A DNA stretch of 64,000 nucleotides from assembly GCA_026120185.1 (NCBI GenBank), contig JANUWF010000008.1, positions 1,550,001-1,614,000 of the forward strand. Direction: 5' to 3'. Shown here one piece after another: positions 34,940 to 50,200 of this stretch. The position numbers and the translations under genes were made by a program. Numbering within the stretch: position 1 is the stretch's first letter; the number at the start of each line of letters is the position of its first letter. The DNA is from Voacanga thouarsii (taxonomy: Eukaryota; Streptophyta; Magnoliopsida; Gentianales; Apocynaceae). The notes below the pieces were generated by a model that was given only the letters and a program-made list of their open reading frames with translations, did no database searches and was not told the DNA's origin.

Positions 34940-37900
34940 TTTCAAAAAAGTTTTTCTGTGCAAAGAAAAAAACACGGTTAAGTTATTGTGTATCATACGT
35001 GGGCTTTTGAGGGTAAACCATCGTCGCAAAGCACCGAAAAGTTTCCCAATCATGCTCATATTGACGCCCCATATACTTAGCACACATACCAACCATTACT
35101 ACTTTCTTTTGCAACTGTATCGCTACAATCACTAACAGCTAGCACATTTTTGTTAAAAAAAGTTAAATAATATGCCTTTTCTTTATCAAACAATAACTCA
35201 ATACCTAGAATTACAGAAAACTTTTTTTGTGCAAAGAAAAAAACACGGTTAAGTTATTGTGCATCAAACGTGGGCTTCTGATTGTAAACCATCGTCGTAA
35301 ATGCCAAAATGGATCCCCAATCATGCTCATATTGACGCCCCATATACTAAGCACATATACTAACCATTAGTTCGTTCTTTTGCAAGTGTATCGATACAAT
35401 CACTAACAACTAGCACATTTTTTTTTAAAAAATGTTATGCAAAATGCCTCTTCTTTATCAAACAATAACTCAATATCTAGAATTACAAAAAACTTTTTCT
35501 GTGCAAATATAAAATTACGGTTAAGCTATTGTGAATTATACGGAGGCTTCTGATGGTAAACCATCGTCGTAAAGCAACGAAAGGTTCCCCAATCATGCTA
35601 ATATCGACGCCCCAAATGCTTAGCACGTATACCAACCATTGCTACATTCTTTTGCAAGTGTATCGCTACAATTTCTAACGGCAAGCACATTTTTGTTAAA
35701 AGAAGTTAAACAAAATGCCTCTTCTTTATCAAACATTAACTCAATACCTAGAATTACAAAAAACTTTTTTTGTGCAATGAAAAAAACATGGTTAAGTTAT
35801 TGTGCATCGCACGTGGGCTTCTGATGGTAAACCAGCGTCGCAAAGCACAAAAATGTTCCCTAATCTTGTTCATATTGACGCCCAATATACTTAGCACATA
35901 TAACAACTATTACTACATTCTTTTGCAAGTGTATTACTACAATCACTAACCGCTAGCACATTTTTGTTAAAACAAGTTAAACAAAATGCCTCTTCTTTAC
36001 CAAACAATAACTCAATACCTAGAATTTCGAAAAACTTTTTCTATGCAACGAAAAAAACACGGTTAAGTTATTTTGCATCATACGTGGCTTCTGATGGTAA
36101 ACCATCGTCGTAAAGTATCAAAAGGTTCCCCAATCATGCTCATATTGACGCCCAATATACTTAGCACATATACCAACCGTTACTACATTCTTTTGCAAGT
36201 GTATTGCTACAATCACTAACCGCTAGCACGTTTTTGTTAAAAAAATTTAAACAAAATGCCTTTTCTTTATCAAACAATAACTCAATACCTAGAATTTCAA
36301 AAGAGTTTTTTTGTGCAAAGAAAAAATATGGTTAAGTTATTATGCATCGGACGTGGGCTTCTGATGGTAAACCAGCGTCGCAAAGCACCGAACTGTTCCA
36401 CAATTATGCTCATATTGACGCCTAATATACTTAGCACACATATACCAACTGTTACTACATTCTTTTGCAAGTGTATTGCTACAATCACTAACCGCTAGCA
36501 CGTTTTTGTTAAAAAAAGTTAAACAAAATGCCTCTTCTTTATCAAACAATAACTCAATACCAAGAATTTCAAAAAAGTTTTATTGTGCAAAGAAAAAAAC
36601 ATGGTTAAGTTATTGTGCATCGGACGTGGGCTTCTGATGGTAAACCAGCGTCGCAAAGCACCGAAAGGTTCCCTAATCATGCTCATATTGACGCCCAATA
36701 TACTTAGCACATATACCAACTGTTACTACATTCTTTTGCAAGTGTATTGCTACAATCACCAACCGGTAGCACGTTTTTGTTAAAAAAAGGTAAAGAAAAT
36801 GCCTCTTCTTTATCAAACAATACTTCAATACCTAGAACTTCAAAAAAGTTTTTCTTTGCAACGAAAAAAACACAGTTAAGTTATTGTGCATCATACGTGG
36901 CTTCTGATGGTAAACCATCATCGTAAAGCACCGATAGGTTCCCCAATCATTCTCATATTAACGCCCCATATACTTAGCACATATACCAACCATTACTACA
37001 TTCTTTTGCAACTGTATCGCAACAATCACTAACAGCTAGCACATTTTTGTTAAAAAAAGTTAAACAAAAAGCCTCTTCTTTATCGAACAATAACTCAATA
37101 CCTAAAATTACAAAAAACTTTTTTTGTGCAAATAAAAAAACACGGTTAAGTTATTTTGCATCATACGTGTGCTTCTGATTGTAATCCAACATCGCAAAGC
37201 ACCGAAAGGTTCCCAAACCATGCTCATATTGACGCCCCATATACTTAGCGCATATACTAACCATTACTACATTCTTTTGCTACTGTATCGCTACAGTCAC
37301 TAACAGCTAGCACATTTTTTGTTAAAAAATGTAAACAAAATGCCTCTTCTTTATCAAACAATAACTCAATATCTTGAATTACAAAAAACTTTTTCTATGC
37401 AAAGAAAAAACACGGTTAAGTTATTGTGTATCATACGTGGGCTTTTGATGGTAAACCATCGTCGCAAAGCACCGAAAAGTTTCCCAATCATGTTCATATT
37501 GACACCCCATATACTTAGCACATATACCAACCATTACTACTTTCTTTTGCAACTGCATCGCTACAGTCACTAACAGCTAGTACATTTTTGTGAAAAAAAG
37601 TTAAATAATATGCCTTTTCTTTATCATACAATAACTCAATACCTAGAATTACAAAAAAAAAAAAAAATTGTGCAAAGAAAAAAACACGGTTAAGTTATTG
37701 TGCATCATACGTGGGCTTCTGATGGTAAACCATCGTCGCAAAGCACCGAAAGGTTCCCTAATCATGCTAATATTGACGCCCCATATACTAAGCACGTATA
37801 CTAAACATTAGTTCGTTCTTTTGTAAGTGTATCGCTACAATCACTAACAGCTAGCACATTTTTTTAAAAAATAGTTAAACAAAATGCCTCTTGTTTATCA

Positions 37901-38909
37901 AACAATAACTCAATATCTAGAATAACAAAAAACATTTGCTGTTCAAATAAAAAATCACGGTTAAGTTACTGTGAATTATACGTGTGCTTCTGATTGTAAA
38001 CCAACGTCGTAAAGCATCGAAAGGTTCCCTAATCATGCTCATATTGACGCCCAATATACTTAGCACATATACCAACTATTACTACATTCTTTTGCAAGTG
38101 TATTGCTACAATCACTAACCACTAGCACATTTTTGTTAAAAAAAGTTAAACAAAATGCCTCTTGTTTATCAAACGATAACTCAATACATAGAATTTCAAA
38201 AAACTTTTTCTATGCAGCAAAAAAAACACGGTTAAGTTATTGTGCATCATACGTGACTTCTGTTTGTAAACCATCGTCGTAAAGCATCGAAAGGTTCCCC
38301 AATCATTCTCATATTGACGCCCCATATACTTAGCACATATACCAACCATTACTACATTCTTTTGCAAGTGTATCGCTACAATCACTAATAGCTTGCACAT
38401 TTTTGTTACAAAAAGTTAAACAAAATGCCTCTTCTTTATCAAACAATAACTCAAAACCTAGAATTACAAAAAACTTTTTCTGTGCAAAGATAAAAACACG
38501 GTTAAGTTATTTTGCATCATACGCGGGTGTCTGATGGTAAACCATCGTCGCAAAGCGCCGAGAGGTTCCCCAATCATGCTCATATTGACACCCCATATTC
38601 CTAGCACACATATACCAACCATTACTACATTCTTTTGCAACTGTATCGCTACAATCACTAACCACTAGCACATTTTTGTTAAAAAAAGTTTAACAAATTG
38701 CCTCTTCTTTATCAAATAATAACTAAATACCTAAAATTACAAAAAACTTTTTTTGTGCAAATAAAAAAACACGGTTAAGTTATTTTGCATCATACGTGTG
38801 CTTCTCATTGTAATCTAACGTCGCAAAGCACCGAAAGGTTCCCAAACCATGCTCATATTGATGCCCCATATACTTAGCGCATATACTAACCATTACTACA
38901 TTCTTTTGC
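34940..38909 (+). repeat. 271-bp satellite: copy 1 of the ~3.96-kb duplicated block
   Basis: Almost identical to 50,791-54,754 at an offset of 15,843-15,845 bp. Shared private features include a run of about 14 A near 37,650, the aactgttccacaat variant at about 36,393 and gcgccgagagg at about 38,557. Identity stops sharply at 38,909, where ttcttttgc continues as aagtg here and tactg in the other copy. The left part (to ~35.9 kb) is also related to 41.0-42.2 kb. No gene is present. Confidence 0.92.
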
Positions 38910-41900
38910 AAGTGTATTTCTACAATCACTAACCGCTAGCACATTTTTGTTAAAAAAAGTTAAACAAAATGCCTCTTCTTTATCAAACAATAACTCAATA
39001 TCTAGAATTACAAAAAACATTTTCTGTGCAAAGAAAAAAACACGGTTAAGTTATTGTGTATCATACGTGGGCTTTTGATGGTAAACCATCGTTGCAAAGC
39101 ACCGAAAGGCTCCCTAATCATGCTCATATTAACGCCCCATATACTAAAAGGATATACTAACCATTACTTCGTTCTTTTGCAAGTGTATCGCTACAATCAC
39201 TAACAGCTAGCACATTTTTTTTTAAAAAAAAGTTAAACCAAATTCCTCTTCTTTATCAAACAATAACTCAATATCTAGAATTACAAAAAACTTTTTTTGT
39301 GCAAATATAAAATCACGGTTAAGCTATTGTGAATTATACGGAGGCTTCTGATGGTAAACCATCGTCGTAAAGCAATGAAAGGTTCCCCAATCATGGCTAA
39401 GTTATTGTGCATCAGACGTGGGCTTCTGATGGTAAACCAGCGTCGCAAAGCACCGAAATGTTCCCCAATCATGCTCATATTGACGCCCAATATACATAGC
39501 TCATATAACAACTATTACTACATTCTTTTGCAAGTGTATTTCTACAATCACTAACCGCTAGCACATTTTTGTTAAAAAAAGTTAAACAAAATGCCTATTC
39601 TTTATCAAACAATAACTCAATACCTAGAATTTCAAAAAACTTTTTCTATGCAACGAAAAAAACACGGTTAAGTTATTCTGCATCATACGTGGCTTCTGAT
39701 GGTAAACCATCGTCGTAAAGCATCAAAAGGTTCCCCAATCATTCTCATATTGATGCCCCATATAATTAGCACATATACCAACCATTACTACATTCTTTTG
39801 CAAGTGTATCGCTACAATCACTAATAGCTTGCACATTTTTGTAACAAAAAGTTAAACAAAATGCCTCTTCTTTATCAAACAATAACTCAATACCAAGAAT
39901 TTCAAAAAAGTTTTTTTGTGCAAAGAAAAAAACATGGTTAAGTTATTGTGCATCGCACGTGGGCTTCTGATGGTAAACCTGCGTCGCACAGCACCGAAAT
40001 GTTCCCCAATCATGCTCATATTGACGCCCAATATACTTAGCACATATACGAACTGTTACTACATTCTTTTGCAAGTGTATTGCTACAATCACTAACCGCT
40101 AGCACGTTTTTGTTAAAAAAAGTTACCGAAAATGCCTCTTCTTTATCAAACAATAACTCAATACCTAGAATTTCAAAAAAGTTTTTATATGTAACGAAAA
40201 AAACACGGTTAAGTTATTGTGCATCATACGTGGCTTCTGATGGTAAACCATCGTCGTAAAGCACCGATAGGTTCCCCAATCATTCTCATATTAACGCCCC
40301 ATATACTTAGCACATATACCAACCATTACTACATTCTTTTGCAACTGTATCGCTACAATCACTAACAGCTAGCACATTTTTGTTAAAAAATGTTAAACAA
40401 AAAGCCGCTTCTTTATCGAACAATAACTCAATACCTAAAATTACAAAAAACTTTTTTTGTGCAAATAAAAAAACACGGTTAAGTTATTTTGCATCATACG
40501 TGTGCTTCTGATTGTAATCCAACGTCGCAAAGCACCGAAAGGTTCCCAAACCATGCTCATTTTGACGCCCCATATACATAGCGCATATACTAACCATTAA
40601 TACATTCTTTTGCTACTGTATCGCTACAGTCACTAACAGCTAGCACATTTTTGTTAAAAAAATTTAAACAAAATGCCTATTCTTTATAAAACAATAACTC
40701 AATATCTAGAATAACAAAAAACTTTTTCTGTGCAAAGAAAAAAACACGGTTAAGTTATTGTGTATCATACTTGGGCTTTTAAGGGTAAACCATCGTCGCA
40801 AAGCACCGAAAAGTTTCCCAATCATGCTCATATTAACGCCCCATATACTTAGCACATATACCAACTGTTACTACATTCTTTTGCAAGTGTATTGCTACAA
40901 TCACTAACCGCTAGCACGTTTTTGTTAAAAAAAGTTAAACAAAATGCCTCTTCTTTATCAAACAATAACTCAATACCTAGAATTTCAAAAAAGTTTTTTT
41001 GTGCAAAGAAGAAATCATGGTTAAGTTATTGTGCATCGGACGTGGGCTTCTGATGGTAAACCAGCGTCGCAATGCACCGAAACGTTCCCCAATCATGCTC
41101 ATATTGACGCCCAATATACTTAGCACATATACCAACTGTTACTACATTCTTTTGCAAGTGTATTGCTACAATCACTAACCGCTAGCCCGTTTTTGTTAAA
41201 AAAAGTTAAACAAAATGCCTCTTCTTTATCGAACAATAACTCAATACCTAGAATTTCAAAAAAGTTTTTCTGTGCAAAGAAAAAAACACGGTTAAGTTAT
41301 TGTGTATCATACGTGGGCTTTTGAGGGTAAACCATCGTCGCAAAGCACCAAAAAGTTTCTCAATCATGCTCATATTGACGCCCCATATACTTAGCACACA
41401 TACCAACCATTACTACTTTCTTTTGCAACTGTATCGCTACAATCACTAACAGCTAGCACATTTTTGTTAAAAAAAGTTAAATAATATGCCTTCTCTTTAT
41501 CAAACAATAACTCAATACCTAGAATTACAAAAAACTTTTTTTGTGCAAAGAAAAAAACACGGTAAAGTTATTGTGCATCAAACGTGGGCTTCTGATGGTA
41601 AACCATCGTCGTAATGCACAGAATGGATCCCCAATCATGCTCATATTGACGCCCCATATACTAAGCACATATACTAACCATTAGTTCGTTCTTTTGCTAG
41701 TGTATCGATACAATCACTAACTGCTAGCACATTATTTTAAAAAAAAGTTAAACAAAATGCCTCTTCTATATCAAACAATAACTCAATATCTCGAATTACA
41801 AAAAACTTTTTCTGTGCAAATATAAAATTACGGTTAAGCTATTGTGAATTATACGGAGGCTTCTGATGGTAAACCATCGTCGTAAAGCAACGAAAGGTTC

Positions 41901-44900
41901 CCCAATCATGCTAATATCGACGCCCCAAATGCTTAGCACGTATACCAACCATTGCTACATTCTTTTGCAAGTGTATCGCTACAATTTCTAACGGCAAGCA
42001 CATTTTTGTTAAAAGAAGTTAAACAAAATGCCTCTTCTTTATCAAACATTAACTCAATACCTAGAATTACAAAAAACTTTTTTTGTGCAATGAAAAAAAC
42101 ATTGTTAAGTTATTGTGCATCGCACGTGGGCTTCTGATGGTAAACCAGCGTCGCAAAGCACAAAAATGTTCCCCAATCTTGCTCATATTGACGCCCAATA
42201 TACATAGCACATATAACAACTATTACTACATTCTTTTGCAAGTGTATTTCTACAATCACTAACCGCTAGCACATTTTTGTTAAAAAAAGTTAAACAAAAT
42301 GCCTCTTCTTTATCAAACAATAACTCAATATCTAGAATTACAAAAAACTTTTTTTGTGCAAATATAAAATCACGGTTAAGCTATTGTGAATTATACGGAG
42401 GCTTCTGATGGTAAACCATCGTCGTAAAGCAATGAAAGGTTCCCCAATCATGGCTAAGTTATTGTGCATCAGACGTGGGCTTCTGATGGTAAACCAGCGT
42501 CGCAAAGCACCGAAATGTTCCCCAATCATGCTCATATTGACGCCCAATATACCTAGCACATTTACCAACTGTTACTACATTCTTTTGCAAGTGTATTGCT
42601 ACAATCACTATCCGCTAGCACGCTTTTGTTAAAAAAAGTTAAACAAAATGCCTCTTCTTTATCAAACAATAACTCAACACCTAGAATTTCAAAAAAGTTT
42701 TTTTGTGCAAAGAAAAAAACATGGTTAAGTTATTGTGCATCGCACGTGGGCTTCTGATGGTAAACCTGCGTCGCACAGCACCGAAATGTTCCCGAATCAT
42801 GCTCATATTGACGCCCAATATACTTAGCACATATACGAACTGTTACTACATTCTTTTGCAAGTGTATTGCTACAATCACTAACCGCTAGCACGTTATTGT
42901 TAAAAAAAGTTACAGAAAATGCCTCTTCTTTATCAAACAATAACTCAATACCTAGAATTTCAAAAAAGTTTTTATATGTAACGAAAAAAACACGGTTAAG
43001 TTATTGTGCATCATACGTGGCTTCTGATGGTAAACCATCGTCGTAAAGCACCGATAGGTTCCCCAATCATTCTCATATTAACGCCCCATATACTTAGCAC
43101 ATATACCAACTATTACTACATTCTTTTGCAACTGTATCGCTACAATCACTAACAGCTAGCACATTTTGGTTAAAAAAAGTTAAACAAAAAGCCGCTTCTT
43201 TATCGAACAATAAGTCAATACCTAAAATTACAAAAAACTTTTTTTGTGCAAAGAAAAAAACACGGTTAAGTTATTGTGCATCATACGTGGGCTTCTGATG
43301 GTAAACCATCGTCGCAAAGCACCGAAAGGTTCCCTAATCATGCTCATATTGACGCCCCATATACTAAGCGCATATACTAACCATTAGTTCGTTCTTTTGC
43401 AAGTGTATCGCTACAATCACTAACAGCTACCACATTTTTTTTAAAAAAAGTTAAACAAAATGCCTCTTCTTTATCAAACATTAATTCAATACCTAGAATT
43501 ACAAAAAACTTTTTTTGTGCCAACAAAAAAACATGGTTACGTTATTGTGCATCGCACGTGGGCTTCTGATGCAACTGTATCGCTACAATCACTAACCACT
43601 AGCATATTTTTGTTAAAAAAAGTTTAACAAATTGCCTCTTCTTTATCAAATAATAACTCAATACCTAAAATTACAAAAAACTTTTTTTGTGCAAATAAAA
43701 AAACACGGTTAAGTTATTTTGCATCATACGTGTGCTTCTGATTGTAATCTAACGTCGCAAAGCACCGAAAGGTTCCCAAACCATGCTCATATTGACGCCC
43801 CATATACTTAGCGCATATACTAACCATTACTACATTCTTTTGCTACTGTATCACTACAGTCACTAACAGCTTGCACATTTTTGTTAAAAAAAGTTAAACA
43901 AAATGCCTCTTCTTTATCAAACAATAACTCAATATCTAGAGTTACAAAAAACATTTTCTGTGCAAAGAAAAAAACACGGTTAAGTTATTGTGTATCATAC
44001 GTGGGCTTTTGATGGTAAACCATCGTCGCAAAGCACCGAAAGGCTCCCAAATCATGCTCATATTAACGCCCTATATACTAAAAGGATATACTAACCATTA
44101 CTTCGTTCTTTTGCAAGTGTATCGCTACAATCACTAACAGCTAGCACATTTTTTTCAAAAAAAAAGTTAAACCAAATGCCTCTTCTTTATCAAACAATAA
44201 CTCAATATCTAGAATTACAAAAAACTTTTTTTGTGCAAATATAAAATCACGGTTAAGCTATTGTGAATTATACGGAGGCTTCTGATGGTAAACCATCGTC
44301 GTAAAGCAACGAAAGGTTCCCCAATCATGGCTAAGTTATTGTGCATCAGACGTGGGCTTCTGATGGTAAACCAGCGTCGCAAAGCACCGAAATGTTCCCC
44401 AATCATGCTCATATTGACGCCCAATATACTTAGCACATTTACCAACTGTTACTACATTCTTTTGCAAGTGTATTGCTACAATCACTATCCGCTAGCACGC
44501 TTTTGTTAAAAAAAGTTAAACAAAATGCCTCTTCTTTATCAAACAATAACTCAACACCTAGAATTTCAAAAAAGTTTTTTTGTGCAAAGAAAAAAACATG
44601 GTTAAGTTATTGTGCATCGCACGTGGGCTTCTGATGGTAAACTCGCGTCGCACAAAGCACCGAAATGTTCCCGAATCATGCTCATATTGACGCCCAATAT
44701 ACTTAGCACATATACGAACTGTTACTACATTCTTTTGCAAGTGTATTGCTACAATCACTAACCGCTAGCACGTTATTGCTAAAAAAAGTTACAGAAAATG
44801 CCTCTTCTTTATCAAACAATAACTCAATACCTAGAATTTCAAAAAAGTTTTTATATGTAACGAAAAAAACACGGTTATGTTATTGTGCATCATACGTGGC

Positions 44901-45610
44901 TTCTGATGGTAAACCATCGTCGTAAAGCACCGATAGGTTCCCCAATCATTCTCATATTAACGCCACATATACTTAGCACATATACCAACTATTACTACAT
45001 TCTTTTGTAACTGTATCGCTACAATCACTAACAGCTAGCACATTTTTGTTAAAAAAAGTTAAACAAAAAGCCGCTTCTTTATCGAACAATAAGTCAATAC
45101 CTAAAATTACAAAAAACTTTTTTTGTGCAAATAAAAAAACACGGTTAAGTTATTTTGCATCATACGTGTGCTTCTGATTGTAATCCAACGTCGCAAAGCA
45201 CCGAAAGGTTCCCAAACCATGCTCATTTTGACGCCCCATATACATAGCGCATATACTAACCATTAATACATTCTTTTGCTACTGTATCGCTACAGTCACT
45301 AACAGCTAGCACATTTTTGTTAAAAAAATTTAAACAAAATGCCTCTTCTTTATCAAACAATAACTCAATATCTAGAATTACAAAAAACTTTTTCTGTGCA
45401 AAGAAAAAAACACGGTTAAGTTATTGTGTATCATACGTGGGCTTTTGAGGGTAAACCATCGTCGCAAAGCACCGAAAAGTTTCCCAATCATGCTCATCTT
45501 GACGCCCCATATACTTAGCACATATACCAACTGTTACTACATTCTTTTGCAAGTGTATTGCTACAATCACTAACCGCAAGCACGTTTTTGTTAAAAAAAG
45601 TTAAACAAAA
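38910..45610 (+). repeat. 271-bp satellite: block with fused short monomers and a 7-mer repeat
   Basis: Contains three fused monomers (39,394; 42,451; 44,328) in which aatcatg at position ~82 joins directly to ctaagttattgtg at position ~6, removing about 190 bp. The 42.34-43.25 kb segment repeats at 44.21-45.12 kb (offset ~1877 bp, seven monomers with one short), and 38.93-39.5 kb matches 43.87-44.4 kb (~4934 bp). A truncated monomer at 43,571 jumps from position ~39 to ~139. No gene is present. Confidence 0.92.
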
Positions 45611-47224
45611 TGCCTCTTCTTTATCGAACAATAACTTAATACCTAGAATTTCAAAAAAGTTTTTCTGTGCAAAGAAAAAAAAACGGTTAAGTTATTGTGT
45701 ATCATACGTGGGCTTTTGAGGGTAAACCATCGTCCCAAAGCACCAAAAAGTTTCCCAATCATGTTCATATTGACGCCCCATATACTTAGCACACATACCA
45801 ACCATTACTACTTTCTTTTGCAACTGTATCGCTACAATCACTAACAGCTAGCACGTTTTTGTTAATAATATGCCTTCTCTTTATCAAACAATAACTCAAT
45901 ACCTAGAATTTCAAAAAAGTTTTTTTGTGCAAAGAAAAAAACACGGTAAAGTTAATGTGCATCAAACGTGGGCTTCTGATGGTAAACCATCGTCGTAATG
46001 CCCAGGATGGATCCCCAATCATGCTCATATTGACGCCCCATATACTAAGCACATATACTAACCATTAGTTCGTTCTTTTGCAAGTGTATCGATACAATCA
46101 CTAACTGCTAGCACATTATTTTAAAAAAAAGTTAAACAAAATGCCTCTTCTATATCAAACAATAACTCAATATCTAGAATTACAAAAAACATTTTCTTTG
46201 CAAATATAAAATCACGGTTAAGCTTGTGAATTATACAGAGGCTTCTGATTGTAAACCATCGTCGTAAAGCAACGAAAGGTTCCCCAGTCATGCTAATATC
46301 GACGCACCAAATGCTTAGCACGTATACCAACCTTTGCTACATTCTTTTGCAAGTGTATAGCTACAATTTCTAACAGCAAGCACATTTTTGTTAAAAAAAG
46401 TTAAACAAAATGCCTCTTCTTTATCGAACAATAACTTAATACCTAGAATTTCAAAAAAGCTTTTCTGTGCAAAGAAAAAAACACGGTTAAGTTATTGTGT
46501 ATCATACGTGGGCTTTTGAGGGTAAACCATCGTCCCAAAGCACCAAAAAGTTTCCCAATCATGCTCATATTGACGCCCCATATACTTAGCACACATACCA
46601 ACCATTACTACTTTCTTTTGCAACTGTATCGCTACAATCACTAACAGCTAGCACGTTTTTGTTAATAATATGCCTTCTCTTTATCAAACAATAACTCAAT
46701 ACCTAGAATTTCAAAAAAGTTTTTTTGTGCAAAGAAAAAAACACGGTAAAGTTAATGTGCATCAAACGTGGGCTTCTGATGGTAAACCATCGTCGTAATG
46801 CCCAGGATGGATCCCCAATCATGCTCATATTGACGCCCCATATACTAAGCACATATACTAACCATTAGTTCGTTCTTTTGCAAGTGTATCGATACAATCA
46901 CTAACTGCTAGCACATTATTTTAAAAAAAAGTTAAACAAAATGCCTCTTCTATATCAAACAATAACTCAATATCTAGAATTACAAAAAACATTTTCTTTG
47001 CAAATATAAAATCACGGTTAAGCAATCATGGTTAAGCTTGTGAATTATACAGAGGCTTCTGATTGTAAACCATCGTCGTAAAGCAACGAAAGGTTCCCCA
47101 GTCATGCTAATATCGACGCCCCAAATGCTTAGCACGTATACCAACCTTTGCTACATTCTTTTGCAAGTGTATAGCTACAATTTCTAACAGCAAGCACATT
47201 TTTGTTAAAAAAAGTTAAACAAAA
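45611..47224 (+). repeat. 271-bp satellite: tandem 3-mer (~800 bp) duplication
   Basis: Two consecutive three-monomer units, 45,611-46,410 and 46,411-47,224. They share rare variants: cccaggatggatcc, the shortened gttaataatatgcc, and atacagagg. The second copy has an extra ~16 bp near 47,024, where atcacggttaagc is partly repeated. The near identity indicates a recent unequal exchange. No gene is present. Confidence 0.93.
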
Positions 47225-50200
47225 TGCCTCTTCTTTATCAAACATTAACTCAATACCTAGAATTACAAAAAACTTTTTTTCTACAAAGAAAAAAACATGG
47301 TTAAGTTATTGTGCATCGCACGTGGACTTCTGATGGTAAACCAGCGTCGCAAAGCACAAAAATGTTCCCCAATCATGCTCATATTGACGCCCAATATACT
47401 TAGCACATATAACAACTATTACTACATTCTTTTGCAAGTGTATTTCTACAATCACTAACCGCTAACACATTTTTGTAAAAAAAAGTTAAACAAAATGCCA
47501 ATTCTTTATCAAACAATAACTCAATACCTAGAATTTCAAAAAACTTTTTCTATGCCACGAAAAAAACACGGTTAAGTTATTCTGCATCATACGTGGCTTC
47601 TGATGGTAAACCATCGTCGTAAAGCATCAAAATGTTCCCCAATCATTCTCATATTGATGCCCAATATAATTAGCACATATACCAACCATTACTACATTCT
47701 TTTGCAAGTGTATCGCTACAATCACTAATATCTTGCACATTTTTGTAACAAAAAGTTAAACAAAATGCCTCTTCTTTATCAAACATTAACTCAATACCTA
47801 GAATTACAAAAAACTTTTTTTCTACAAAGAAAAAAACATGGTTAAGTTATTGTGCATCGCACGTGGACTTCTGATGGTAAACCAGCGTCGCAAAGCACAA
47901 AAATGTTCCGCAATCATGCTCATATTGACGCCCAATATACTTAGCACATATAACAACTATTACTACATTCTTTTGCAAGTGTATTTCTACAATCACTAAC
48001 CGCTATCACATTTTTGTCAAAAAAAGTAAACAAATTGCCTCTTCTTTATCAAAGAATAACTCAATATCTAGAATTACAAAAAACTATTTCCGAGCAAAGA
48101 AAAAAACACGGTTAAGTTATTGTGTATCATACGTGGGCTTTTGATGGTAAACCATTGTCGCAAAACACCGAAAAGTTTCCCAATCATGCTCATATTGACG
48201 CCCCATATACTTAGCACATATACCAACCATTACTACTTTCTTTTGCAACTGTATCGCTACAATCACTAACAGCTAGCGCATTTTTGTTAGAAAAAGTTAA
48301 ATAATATGCCTCTTCTTTATCAAACAATAACTCAATACCTAGAATTACAAAAAACTTTTTTTGTGCAAAGAAAAAAACACGGTTAAGTTATTGTGCATCA
48401 TATGTGGGCATCTGATGGTAAACCATCGTCGCAAAGCACCGAAAGGTTGCCCAATCATGCTCATATTGACGCCCCGTATACTAAGCACATATACTAACCA
48501 TTAGTTCGTTCTTTTGCAAGTGTATCGCTACAATCACTAACAGCTAGCACATTTTTTTAAAAAAAAGTTAAACAAAATGCCTCTTGTTTGTCAAACAATA
48601 CCTCAATATCTAGAATTACGAAAAACTTTTTATGTGCAAATAGAAAATCACGGTTAAGTTATTGTGAATTATACGGAGGCTTCTGATGGTAAACCATCAT
48701 CGTAAAGCATCGAAAGGTTAACCAATCATGCTCATATTGACGCCCCATATGCTTAGCACGTATACCAACCATTGCTACATTCTTTTGCAAGTGTATCACT
48801 ACAATTTCTAACAACAAGCACATTTTTGTTAAAAAAAGTTAAACAAAATGCCTCTTCTTTATCAAACAATAACTCAATACCTAGAATTACAAAAAACATT
48901 TTTTGTGCAAAGAAAAAAACATGGTTAAGTTATCGTGCATCGCACGTGGGCTTCTGATGGTAAACCAGCGTCGCAATGCACCGAAATGTTCCCCAATCAT
49001 GCTCATATTGACGCTCAATATACTTAGCACATATACCAACTATTACTACATTCTTTTGCAAGTGTATTGCTACAATCACTAACCACTAGCACATTTTTGT
49101 TAAAAAAAGTTAAACAAAAAGCCTCTTGTTTATCAAACGATAACTCAATACCAAGAATTTCAAAAAACTTTTTTTGTGCAAAGAAAAAAACATGGTTAAG
49201 TTATTGTGCATCGCAAGTGGGCTTCTGATGGTAAACCAGCGTCGCAAAGCACCGAAATGTTCCCCAATCATGCTCATATTGATGCCCAATATACTTAACA
49301 CATATACCACCTATTACTACATTCTTTTGCAAGTGTATTGCTACAATCACTAACCACTAGCACATTTTTGTTAAAAAAAGTTAAACAAAAAGCGTCTTGT
49401 TTATCAAACGATAACTCAATACCAAGAATTTCAAAAAACTTTTTCTATGCAACGAAAAAAACACGGTTAAGTTATTGTGCATCATACGTGGCTTCTGATG
49501 GTAAACCATCGTCGTAAAGTATCGAAAGGTTCCCCAATCATTCTCATATTCACGCCCCATATACTTAGCATATATACCAACCATTACTACATTATTTTGC
49601 AAGTGTATCGCTACAATCACCAACAGCTAGCACATTTTTTTAAAAAAAAGTTAAACAAAATGCCTCTTGTTTATCAAACAATAACTCAATATCTAGAATT
49701 ACAAAAAACTTTTTAAGTGCAAATAAAAAATCACGGTTAAGTTATTGTGAATAATACGGAGGCTTCTGATGGTAAACCATCGTTGTAAAGCATCGAAAGG
49801 TTCCCCAATCATGCTCATATTGACACCCCATATGCTTAGCACGTATACCAACCACTGCTACATTCTTTTGCAAGTGTATCGCTACAATGTCTAACAGCAA
49901 GCACATTTTTGTTAAAAAAAGTTAAACAAAATGCCTCTTCTTTATCAAACAATAACTCAATACCTGGAATTACAAAAAACTTTTTTTGTCCAATGAAAAA
50001 AACATGGTTAAGTTATTGTGCATCGCACGTGGGCATCTGATGGTAAACCAGCGTCGCAAAGCACCGAAATGTTCCCCAATCATGCTCATATTGACGCCCA
50101 ATATACTTAGCACATATACCAACTATTACTACATTCTTTTGCATGTGTATTGCTACAATCACTAACCACTAGCACATTTTTGTTAAAAAAAGTTAAACAA

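Noticed and set aside
37640..37670. The A-run as a poly(A) tail of a retroposon
   Set aside because: It lies at the usual A-tract position of the monomer, with normal satellite on both sides, and is repeated at ~53,500 as part of the large duplication.
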